A stretch of DNA of 64,000 nucleotides from Schizochytrium sp. CCTCC M209059 (Eukaryota; Sar; Bigyra; Thraustochytrida; Thraustochytriidae), in NCBI GenBank assembly GCA_000818945.1, contig KN805377.1, positions 104,525 through 168,524 of the forward strand. The letters run 5' to 3'. This document shows positions 1 to 7,569 of this stretch, piece after piece. The notes beneath the pieces were generated by a model, which ran no database searches, was not told the DNA's origin, and saw nothing but the letters and a program-made list of their open reading frames with translations. The translations under genes were made by a program, and so were the position numbers. Every line of letters begins with the position of its first letter. The first letter of the stretch is position 1.

Positions 1-759
1 CCGCACGGTGGCCGCGAGCGACGACGCAGCGCATGACAACACTCGCAGGCGCGTTGGCATGTGCTTGCGCGTGCGCTTGCGCGTAGAGTACAAGGCTGTC
101 GCTCTCTTCCCAGTTGCAACGGGAGCGTGAGACGGCTCAAGAGGAGGAAGCGACGAGGCCAGGCAGCCAGTAGGAAGAGTCTCCGTCGGTTCCAAGACCC
201 TTACATCGTTATTGTCATCGTCGTCGTTGTTGTCGTCGTCGATGTTGTCCGCGTGGCCCAGATCTGCGAGCAGGGCGGCATCCTCGGGGTTGAGGGCGAG
301 CGGACAGGATTGAAAGAGAGGCGTAACCTCGGAAAAGTTCTCTTGGCATGCCAACTTGAACTTGAGCAGGGTACAGGCAGCGACGGCTTGCACTTGCGCC
401 TCCTCCAAAAGACTAGCTGTCGTCTCAGGTTCCGGCGCCAGGGAGGCTTCAAGGCCGCCTCTTGTAGCAATGTCCTTGACCGATTGCATAAAAGCACTGG
501 CGCGGTCTTGAATCACGAGCTCGCGGGCTGTTCGACATTCCTTGCACAAAGAGGGAGCTGTGCTAAGGTGAAATTGTCCACTTCCTTTGCGCTCGCCGCG
601 TCTCCTGTGTCTGAGCTCGAGAGCTTCCACGGACGCTTCTACGAGCATACTGAGCTTGGTTTGCTTTTTCAAATTCCACGCGTCCAGCGGGTCTTGGATC
701 CACTTGTGGCGGTCGTCCTTTTGCAGATCGAGCACCTCGAACCACACAAGATCGTCCAT
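1..759 (-). CDS. Uncharacterised protein, N-terminal part (runs off window)
   Basis: An open minus-strand frame begins at the ATG at 759-757 and runs without a stop to the first base of the window, so only the first ~253 residues are present. The N-terminus reads MDDLVWFEVLDLQKDDRHKW, followed by a basic stretch (LELRHRRRGERK) and a CxxC-like SLCKECRTARE segment. A mid section looks helical and acidic (SLLEEAQVQAVAACTLLKFK), and after it comes a run of Asp/Asn from codons near 205-245. A GTAAGG sits at about 208-203 on the minus strand, so an intron could start there; the residues after it (Ser/Thr/Arg-rich) look less coding-like. I recognise no family. The upstream 0.6 kb is repeat-rich and separates it from the MFS_2 gene on the same strand. 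Codon composition and the sensible N-terminus make a real gene likely. Confidence 0.6.
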   Translation of the reverse strand, partial: MDDLVWFEVLDLQKDDRHKWIQDPLDAWNLKKQTKLSMLVEASVEALELRHRRRGERKGSGQFHLSTAPSLCKECRTARELVIQDRASAFMQSVKDIATRGGLEASLAPEPETTASLLEEAQVQAVAACTLLKFKLACQENFSEVTPLFQSCPLALNPEDAALLADLGHADNIDDDNNDDDDNNDVRVLEPTETLPTGCLASSLPPLEPSHAPVATGKRATALYSTRKRTRKHMPTRLRVLSCAASSLAATVR

Positions 760-1324
760 CTTCGCTCCTCCCCTGCCTTGCCTTGCCTTGCCTTGCCTTA
801 CTTTGTCACGCGCTGCTCTACCCTGTCCCTTGTCGAGCGTCTTTTGCGATTGGTCGCCTTGTGTCGCCTGTGCGCTCTCGGATTTGAATTTTTTCCCTTC
901 TTGTCATCATCGCCACTGCAACTGCGGTGGTTGGGACGCGCGCTGGCTGACCGGCCAAGTGCGCGCTCGATTCTGGCGGGCGCTAATCAACATAAAAAGA
1001 GAAGGTGAGGGGCAGGGCCAAGCAAGGGGGACTCGGATGTGAGAATAAGTACGGCGACGCGCAAGGAATCGAGTGAGGCGTGAAGAATTGAGCCCATCAT
1101 TATAGCGGACTCATGCATCGCGGATGTTGTTCGAGAAAATGACTTTGGTGTCTCTCAATAAAGCAAATACGGATGCGAACGCGAACGCGAACGCGAACGC
1201 GCATCAGCTTCTCAAGACAAGATCTGCATGATGTTGTCGGTAAGAATTTCTTGCCCCTGACAATATGGTCACGACACATCTTGCAATTATTTTTTAATAA
1301 GAGTCGGTTCCAGTGCTGGAAGCG

Positions 1325-1355
<31 letters not shown>

Positions 1356-1402
1356 GAGACAGAGAGAACACATACGAAAGCTTGGTTGACCCCGTCAGAA
1401 GA
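760..1402. other. Intergenic spacer with simple repeats
   Basis: No convincing gene. It lies between the start of the partial minus gene and the stop of the MFS_2 gene. It holds a CCTTG pentanucleotide run at about 775-799, a GCGAAC hexanucleotide run at about 1175-1202 and a GA-rich purine tract at about 1322-1367 just beyond the MFS_2 stop codon. Confidence 0.6.
1175..1202. repeat. (GCGAAC)n microsatellite
   Basis: Four to five near-perfect copies of GCGAAC in tandem. Non-coding context, in the 3' flank of the MFS_2 gene. Confidence 0.85.
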
Positions 1403-3817
1403 TCAGGTCTCGTCGTTGTCGAGCGATCTGTCTGAGAGGATTCTACGAATAAAACGCTCGCGTTCCTCCTCATTGTGCTGAACAAGATTACGCGTAGAAC
1501 CTACGTAGCCTGTCGGCGGGTAATAGCTCTTGTTGCGCTGGAAGGCCGCCCGGCGCGCCTCAATCGCCCGGGCGCCACCGCCCTCTTCTTCGTCGTCACT
1601 GAGCCCCGAGTCAGTGCGCAGTCGCTGGAGAACAAGCTGAGGATTAGAGAGCAGCGGGTTCTGCGCGCCGTCATCGTCATCGTCATCAAAGAGCCGACCT
1701 TGGCTCTTCTTGATCCAGCGTCTCATAAAGTGCTTCTTGAACGGCGTATGCCGCACACGCAAAGCTTCGCGAAAGCGCATGAGCGTAAAAGCAAAAAGCA
1801 TAAGCGTCATACCAAATACCACTTGCAAGAAACATGGGGCCCAGCTGAGAGCAGTGTCGTCCAGAAGACTAAACGTGGAAATCACGCCGTAGAGCGAGCA
1901 CGCGACGCAAACACCAATCATACCAAGCTGGCCGCCAAGTCCCCAGAGGATGGCGCCCACGTTGCCGTCATTCAAATAAATCTTGCGCTGCTCTGAAGCG
2001 TAAAAGTGGTCAAAGCTGACTCCCAGGGCCTTGTCCTCCTCGGTGAGGTCCTTGGGCGACACAAGCAGCGTACCCGTGAGAGGATCTTCTGCCGCAATGC
2101 CGCGCTGGTGAAGAGAAATGCCAGCCGAGATAAGCGCTAGATCCTTGCTTGTAGTAATCGGGTATCTCAGCTTGACCACAAAGGAAACAATATTAGTAAA
2201 GGTGGGGAAGAAAGCAAAGATGAGCTGAATCGCAAACTTGACCGTCTCATTCTGCTCTGCCGCTAGCGTTGTCGTCTCGCCGTCGGCGTCGCAGCCCGTC
2301 GAGCTCTCGACAAAGCCGAGGGCGCTGATGATGGCCAGAGGCAACGCCTGCGCTGGAATCGCAACCAGCTTGGGCACGAGCGAAGAAAAAACGGTGAATT
2401 GGGCCTCGCGGCGCTCCCCGGCGCCAGACGATAGCTCGTCATAGTCAATGGTGTCGGCCAAGTTGGCGTCGCTCAGAAACTTGCCGCCAAAGGGAATTCC
2501 GTTAAACACAGTAACAACGATGGCCGTCTTCCAATCCTGGGGCTGGACAATAATGTACAGCCCATTGGACAGACCATTGAAGAGATTGTACGCCAGCCAC
2601 GCACGGTAGCGGCCAAACCGACGGGCCACAAAACCCCAAAACGGCGTACCAATGATTGCGGAAATGAAGAGTGCGCCGAGCGCGAATCCGAGAAAGATCT
2701 CGTCCGTCATGAACTCAATGCCCGCCTTGGATGGCTGCAGGTAGTACTTTACGTAAAAGGGAAGGATGGACGCCAGCGAGTACCATCCGATCGAGTCAAT
2801 AAACCACGACGCCAGCAGGACGCGAAAGGGGGCATTGCCGAAGCTGCGCAGCACCGAAGGAACTAGAGGCACGGCGGCCTGGCCTTGAAAGCCCTCAACA
2901 CGCTCGGCCACATTCGCAGCCAGATTACCCACGGCCACGACGTAGTACACGGCAAAGAAAGCGCCCGTCGCGAAGAAAGCCCACTCTTTGCTCAGTCCCG
3001 CCGTCTCGAGGAGCGGCGGGGTGATGGCGCCGATCAGCGTTCCGAGAAAGCCGAGAATGCTTTGCGCAAAGTAGAGACCCTGGCGCGCCTCAGACGAGTC
3101 AGAGAGCTCGGGACCCAACGCGTTGTATGGCACGTTGCACACGGTGTCCCACAGGTAAAAGAATACAAAGGTGAAGCCATACCAATAAGCGTACAAGGTC
3201 TTGTCATCTTCGTTGTTGCCGCCCACAAGCGTGTAGAGGTTGCTCCCGTCCGTGTCGGTACCATTCAGCGCGCACGTCGCAGTGTCATCGGTGGGGCGAA
3301 TGACGCCGACACCAAGCAGCAGGATGATGGCCGTGCCGTAGAACAGACATCCCCCGAGCATGTATGGAAGACGGCGGCCCCAGCGCCAACGCGTCGCGTC
3401 TGAGATCCAGCTCATGATCGGGTCGGTGAAGACGTCGATACTGCGCGCTAGAGCGGTAAAGAAGGCCAAGTACGCGAGCGGGGCACCGAGGTACTCGTAC
3501 AGAAGTGTCGCGTGCACAGCAAGGAGCATGTAGAGTGCGAGTACGGCGAACTGCGGCGCAGCAAAGGATGCCTTTACACACGCCTGAATCTCGGTTGTGG
3601 CGACCTCGTACTCATCATCGTTGTCCTTGAAGCTGCTCCGCGGTCGGATGCGCTGGAGCTTGAACTGGAAGCCGCGCTGATAGTTCGCTAAGCGGAGGAT
3701 GCGTCTACGCAGAGAGTCCTGCGAGGTATCGCCGGAATCGACGGTCGACACCTCGGCGCTCGACCTTGCAACGTCCGCCATGGGCGCCACCTCGCCGCGA
3801 AGCTTGTCCCGCGCCAT
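1403..3817 (-). CDS. MFS_2 / GPH-type cation-coupled transporter
   Basis: An 804-residue polytopic membrane protein in one exon, starting at the ATG at 3817. About 60 acidic and Ser-rich residues precede a first membrane segment (FAVLALYMLLAVHATLLYEY). The family signature DPIMSWISDATRWRWGRR follows, then about 11 further hydrophobic helices. A conserved PYNALGPELS loop and the GPH-family acidic motif ANLADTIDYDEL near residue 455 are also present. These are typical of the glycoside-pentoside-hexuronide:cation symporter superfamily, which in eukaryotes includes the MFSD2-type lysolipid/Na+ symporters and sugar carriers. The C-terminal ~150 residues are cytoplasmic, with an Asp run and Arg/Ser-rich tail. 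The substrate cannot be read from sequence. A loop near residues 160-195 (GTDTDGSNLYTLVGGNNEDD) is probably extracytosolic. Confident in the family, not in the substrate. Confidence 0.88.
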   Translation of the reverse strand: MARDKLRGEVAPMADVARSSAEVSTVDSGDTSQDSLRRRILRLANYQRGFQFKLQRIRPRSSFKDNDDEYEVATTEIQACVKASFAAPQFAVLALYMLLAVHATLLYEYLGAPLAYLAFFTALARSIDVFTDPIMSWISDATRWRWGRRLPYMLGGCLFYGTAIILLLGVGVIRPTDDTATCALNGTDTDGSNLYTLVGGNNEDDKTLYAYWYGFTFVFFYLWDTVCNVPYNALGPELSDSSEARQGLYFAQSILGFLGTLIGAITPPLLETAGLSKEWAFFATGAFFAVYYVVAVGNLAANVAERVEGFQGQAAVPLVPSVLRSFGNAPFRVLLASWFIDSIGWYSLASILPFYVKYYLQPSKAGIEFMTDEIFLGFALGALFISAIIGTPFWGFVARRFGRYRAWLAYNLFNGLSNGLYIIVQPQDWKTAIVVTVFNGIPFGGKFLSDANLADTIDYDELSSGAGERREAQFTVFSSLVPKLVAIPAQALPLAIISALGFVESSTGCDADGETTTLAAEQNETVKFAIQLIFAFFPTFTNIVSFVVKLRYPITTSKDLALISAGISLHQRGIAAEDPLTGTLLVSPKDLTEEDKALGVSFDHFYASEQRKIYLNDGNVGAILWGLGGQLGMIGVCVACSLYGVISTFSLLDDTALSWAPCFLQVVFGMTLMLFAFTLMRFREALRVRHTPFKKHFMRRWIKKSQGRLFDDDDDDGAQNPLLSNPQLVLQRLRTDSGLSDDEEEGGGARAIEARRAAFQRNKSYYPPTGYVGSTRNLVQHNEEERERFIRRILSDRSLDNDET

Positions 3818-3825
3818 CCTCGCTT

Positions 3826-3826
<1 letters not shown>

Positions 3827-3863
<37 letters not shown>
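3827..3863. repeat. (AGC)n trinucleotide run in the 5' leader
   Basis: About twelve AGC units ending ten bases before the MFS_2 start codon, so they probably lie in the 5' untranslated leader (CTG repeats in the transcript sense). Confidence 0.9.
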
Positions 3864-3867
<4 letters not shown>

Positions 3868-3935
3868 GGTAGCAGAGCAGCGGCCTAAACCTCCGCTCGC
3901 TCGCTGCTATTTGCTGCTCGGTCAGCACGTGCCGG

Positions 3936-3963
3936 CTTCTTCTTCTTCTTCTTCTTCTTCTTC
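3936..3963. repeat. (TTC)n run
   Basis: About nine TTC units in the MFS_2 upstream region; GAA repeats on the gene strand. Confidence 0.9.
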
Positions 3964-4772
3964 GGCAGCAGCCCGCGTCCCTCCGCTCGCTTCCTCCCTC
4001 CGGCAGGGGCGGCGCAGAGCGCGGCGTCGCGTTCGGGGCTTGCTGCGCGCCCGCCCTGCCTGTCCGGCCTGGACTCGCTCTGCTCTGCTCGGTCTGCTCT
4101 GTCTGCACTGTCTGCTCTGCAATGCGAGCGAGGGAGCGAGGGAGCGAGGGAGCGAGCGAGCGAGCGAGCAAGTGCGTCCGGCGCGTGCCTCGGCTTAGCT
4201 TCTATGGTTCTGCGCGTACAGTGCGCTATCCCGCGGGCCAATGCGGTATGGCTTAGGTTTGCACAGCCAGCACAGCCAGCACGGGTGGCTGGCTGTACGT
4301 ATAAGTAATAGTAAGAAAGAACTGGAACATTGTCCCTAACTCAACGTTAATGCTGAATGTGAGTGCGTCGAGGCCTCCGGAGACGCAGACAGGCACGGCA
4401 CAAGACTAGCAGCCGGCGCACACAGCAACAGCTGCAGGCAGGCCAAGGAGAAGCACGGAGGGCCTCGCGGCAGCTTACAGCTGGCCATGGATGGCGACTT
4501 ACTCAAACTTTTACTTTGGGCCTTATCCATGGATGGACGGGTGTGCGCGCCAGCTTGCTATTGCTTTCGCCCAAACCAAGAGAAGAAGCTTACTGGTACC
4601 GAGCGGGTCGTGACGAGCTTTGCGCTGCATACGTGGCGGGCCCCACTGCTTACTAGTGCCCGCTTCATCGCTCTGGCCCATGGTGGTACCTAGGCCTATA
4701 GTATAAATAGCTAATTTACAAACTGGATCATGAAATTGAGAGAAAATTCTAACCAAAGCTTGTGGCGCAGAG

Positions 4773-5372
4773 CTACGATGCCGACATCTGTGACGCCGCT
4801 TGCGACGCTTCCAGCGACTTTAAACTCGTGTTGAGGCCAAAGTAGGCGAGGCCGCGCGCCAGCCAGCCAAGCAAAAGATATGGCTTGGCCCGCATAGTCC
4901 AGCTTACAAGGGTGGTGCCGTCGCCTTGGTCCTCGAACACAACAATACCACGATGGTATGACGCAGGAAAGCCTGAAAAGCACGTGTAAAGGATCTCCTT
5001 GCCTGGATCGACGCTCAAGATCTGCTCCTTTACGGCGAAAATAGCACGAGTCGCCCCCACTCGGTTACCGTCGCCGGCGTATACCATTTTTACGGGCGCG
5101 AGCTGCGGCCCTAAAACTACGGATTGCATGCCGCCTTGATCCCAGACTACGTCTAGCCATGCCTGCATGACCTCCTCGGGGCTGCCCTCAATCTTCTTGG
5201 TGTACGTGGCAGCAAGGACGCCAGGCGGCTCCTCGCGCTCCTTGAGAAGTGCACGACGAGTTGCTTCCCATGGGGACTCCGCTTCCGCTGCCGACGATCC
5301 ACTTCGCGATGCGACGTTGACGCTGCTCGACACACGTTGCCGCGCCCGGCCCGTCGTCCGCTCGGCCGCCAT
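4773..5372 (-). CDS. SRPBCC/START-like small-ligand-binding protein
   Basis: The open frame extends to 5627, but its first 85 codons include a decoded pentanucleotide repeat (LRCVALRCVALRC). I therefore place the start at the internal ATG at 5372, giving MAAERTTGRARQR and 199 residues. After ~45 low-complexity residues, the rest reads as a polyketide cyclase/START-type helix-grip fold. It has a strand with ATYTKKIEGSPEEV, a helix with EEVMQAWLDVVWDQGG, then strands ending in VSWTMRAKP, and a C-terminal helix LGWLARGLAYFGLNTSLKSL. Members bind hydrophobic ligands in a cavity; the ligand here is unknown. It lies between the MFS_2 and DEAD-box genes on the same strand. The fold assignment comes from pattern recognition and a profile search would be decisive. 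Confidence 0.65.
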   Translation of the reverse strand: MAAERTTGRARQRVSSSVNVASRSGSSAAEAESPWEATRRALLKEREEPPGVLAATYTKKIEGSPEEVMQAWLDVVWDQGGMQSVVLGPQLAPVKMVYAGDGNRVGATRAIFAVKEQILSVDPGKEILYTCFSGFPASYHRGIVVFEDQGDGTTLVSWTMRAKPYLLLGWLARGLAYFGLNTSLKSLEASQAASQMSAS

Positions 5373-5733
5373 CGGGGCGTCTGCACGCGCTTGGCGTCTG
5401 CACGCGCTCCAGCGCCCGCGCAGCTCTTGTCTTGCGCGCGCAAGAGGGATCTCCACGATTGTGGTTTTGGAGAATCCGTCAGTCGATTGAGGGCGGTCTA
5501 CTGTGGAAAGCAGACAGCCAACACAACGCAACGTAACGCAACGCAACGCAACGCAACGCAACGCAACGCAACGCAACGCAACGCAACGCAACTTGAAGGC
5601 CCAATTTCTACTGGCAAGATTAAACACAACAGCTTGGTGATCAAAGTCGTCAAAAAACTAGCTCTGAGGCTTGGAAAAGTTATACTACCCAGTATACGTA
5701 CTAACTAGAAATGAGGATGCAACCTTGAAAGGA
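5373..5733. other. Spacer with pentanucleotide array
   Basis: Separates the SRPBCC start from the DEAD-box stop. It is dominated by the AACGC array described separately, and no further gene is seen. Confidence 0.6.
5524..5592. repeat. (AACGC)n pentanucleotide tandem array
   Basis: About thirteen copies of AACGC, one with a T substitution near the 5530s. Because 5 is not a multiple of 3, any frame through it decodes as a 5-residue protein repeat, which explains the spurious N-terminal extension of the SRPBCC ORF. Confidence 0.92.
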
Positions 5734-7569
5734 TCAAGCAGAAGGCCGACCACGTCCCCGTCCACGGCCACCACGAACGCCACCGCGACCAGCTTCGCCA
5801 CCGCCGCCACCACCAGTTCGACGACGATGATCACGAGCCTGCGGCTGACGACCGCGACCGCCTCCGCGACCACGACCGCCGCCACCTCCGTGACGAGAAG
5901 GAGCCTGGGGAGGAGCGTGACCATTGCTGTGTCCTCCGTGGACGCCCTTGAGCTCAGGAAGCTGGAGAAACCACTCTGGGATTTCTTGGTCAGCGCCTTG
6001 CAGAAAGTCGAGGAGAAGCGGCGCAATTTTGCCATTGCCCTGCTTGGGGTCAAATCCCGGGACGTAAAAACTTGTCGCGGTACCACGATGGCCGGCGCGA
6101 CCCGTGCGACCGACACGATGGACGTAATCGGCAAAATCAGGTTCGGTATTGGGGAGATCAAAGTTGATCACATGCTGTACATCAGGAACATCGAGGCCAC
6201 GGGCCGCGACGTTGGTGGCGATGAGCACGGGGATCCTGCCCTCGCGAAAGGCGCCAAGGGCAGCCTCGCGCTGGCCCTGGGTGCGATCACCGTGAATTTC
6301 GCCAGCGCTAATTTGAAAATCGCGCTCGAGACGGCGCTTCACCTGGTGCGCAGAGCGCTTCATGCGTACAAAAACGAGCGTGCGGCCGTCAATTTCGCGC
6401 AGCTGCTGCGCCAAGAGGTCCATCTTCTTGTTGCGGTCGCTGCTCGCCAGAACAAGTCGCTGGGTGATGGAAGAGGTCGTGCTACCCACGACGCCGACGG
6501 CAATCCACGTGTATCCAGGACGCAAAAAGTCTGCAGCGAGCTTTTGGATGGCCGTCGGAAAGGTGGCGCTAAACATGAGCGTCGACCGCTGAGCCGCCCC
6601 CGGCATATCGCGGCGCTGCACAATCTGGCGCACCTGGGGCTCAAAGCCCATGTCAAGCATCCGATCTGCCTCGTCGAGGACAAGAAAGCGAACGGCAGCG
6701 AGGCGAATGACGCCTCGGTCCACAAAGTCGATGAGCCGGCCCGGCGTGGCCGTGAGAAGGAGCGGAAAAGGACCCGCGTTGGCGAGGGCCTCAAGCTGCG
6801 AGCGGGCAGGGGCGCCGCCGTACACGCAGAGAGGTACGATGGGGGTCCAGTGACAAAGTTTGGCAGCCTCGACATCGATCTGGGACGCAAGCTCACGTGT
6901 GGGCGCCAGCACCACGGCTACGGGGTGCACGACGCCGCCGTCGCGGCCCGAAGGCTGATTGAGCTCCTCGCTGCGGAGCATGGCGGAAATGGTCGGGATC
7001 AAAAAGGATGCCGTCTTGCCGCTGCCTGTCTGTGCGGAGCACATGAGATCGCGCCCTTTGAGAGCGCTAGGGATCGAGTATCGCTGAATCGGGGTTGGCT
7101 TTGAGTAGTTCATGCGCTGCACGCTACGCAAGAGGTCGTCGCCAAGCTGCTCGCCGACATCTTCGAACTTTTCGAGAGCCACAATGTCCTCGGCGCTGCA
7201 CTCGACGGTGATGTCGTCGTACTTGTCAAAGTCGATGCCTCCGGACGTGGTCTTGGCGCCAAAGACCTCGTTTTCGGACCTACGCGGTTTCTTGACGCGT
7301 CCGTTGCCGCCGTTTCTTTGCGCGCGCCGCACGCACGTCCAGAAAAAGTCGGACTCCTCGTCTGCCTTTTTTTGCACTGCCGCAGCTTGCCTTTTGCGAC
7401 GGATATCCTTGCGAGCATCTCTGCTCATGCCGCCGCCACCACCACCGCCGCGTCCTCCGCCGCCAAATCCTCCGCCGCGACCTCCGCCGCGACCTCCGCC
7501 TCGGCCTCCTCCGCCGCCGCCGCCGCCGCGACCTCCGCCGCGCCCACGACCTCCTCGCCCACGATCCAT
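5734..7569 (-). CDS. DEAD-box RNA helicase with RGG tails (Ded1/DDX3-like)
   Basis: ATP-dependent RNA helicase, 611 residues from the ATG at 7569 (the frame stays open to 7665 but that extension is poorly supported). Visible motifs in order: Q motif (YSKPTPIQRYSIP), motif I AQTGSGKT, Ia PTRELASQ, GG, Ib TPGRLID, II DEAD in LVLDEADRMLDMG, III SAT, IV/IVa LVFVRMKRS, V ARGLDVPDVQHVINFD, VI HRVGRTGRAG. The first ~45 residues are an almost pure Arg/Gly RGG tract and the last ~45 are a second RGG tract, both typical of RNA binding and arginine methylation. The core is closest in pattern to the Ded1/DDX3 and DDX4 group (translation initiation and mRNP remodelling), but the N-terminal RGG-only layout makes exact orthology uncertain. 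Confidence 0.92.
   Translation of the reverse strand: MDRGRGGRGRGGGRGGGGGGGGRGGGRGGGRGGGFGGGGRGGGGGGGMSRDARKDIRRKRQAAAVQKKADEESDFFWTCVRRAQRNGGNGRVKKPRRSENEVFGAKTTSGGIDFDKYDDITVECSAEDIVALEKFEDVGEQLGDDLLRSVQRMNYSKPTPIQRYSIPSALKGRDLMCSAQTGSGKTASFLIPTISAMLRSEELNQPSGRDGGVVHPVAVVLAPTRELASQIDVEAAKLCHWTPIVPLCVYGGAPARSQLEALANAGPFPLLLTATPGRLIDFVDRGVIRLAAVRFLVLDEADRMLDMGFEPQVRQIVQRRDMPGAAQRSTLMFSATFPTAIQKLAADFLRPGYTWIAVGVVGSTTSSITQRLVLASSDRNKKMDLLAQQLREIDGRTLVFVRMKRSAHQVKRRLERDFQISAGEIHGDRTQGQREAALGAFREGRIPVLIATNVAARGLDVPDVQHVINFDLPNTEPDFADYVHRVGRTGRAGHRGTATSFYVPGFDPKQGNGKIAPLLLDFLQGADQEIPEWFLQLPELKGVHGGHSNGHAPPQAPSRHGGGGGRGRGGGRGRQPQARDHRRRTGGGGGGEAGRGGVRGGRGRGRGRPSA

Larger units (their letters stand above)
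3818..4772. other. Promoter region of MFS_2 gene, repeat-rich
   Basis: No gene seen. Lies upstream of the MFS_2 start and downstream of the SRPBCC gene stop. Contains a (CAG/AGC)n run abutting the start codon, a TTC run at 3936-3963, tandem GAGC-type copies at about 4133-4170, and at 4220-4235 a 16-base string AGTGCGCTATCCCGCG that recurs exactly in the array at 20284-20299. Confidence 0.55.
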
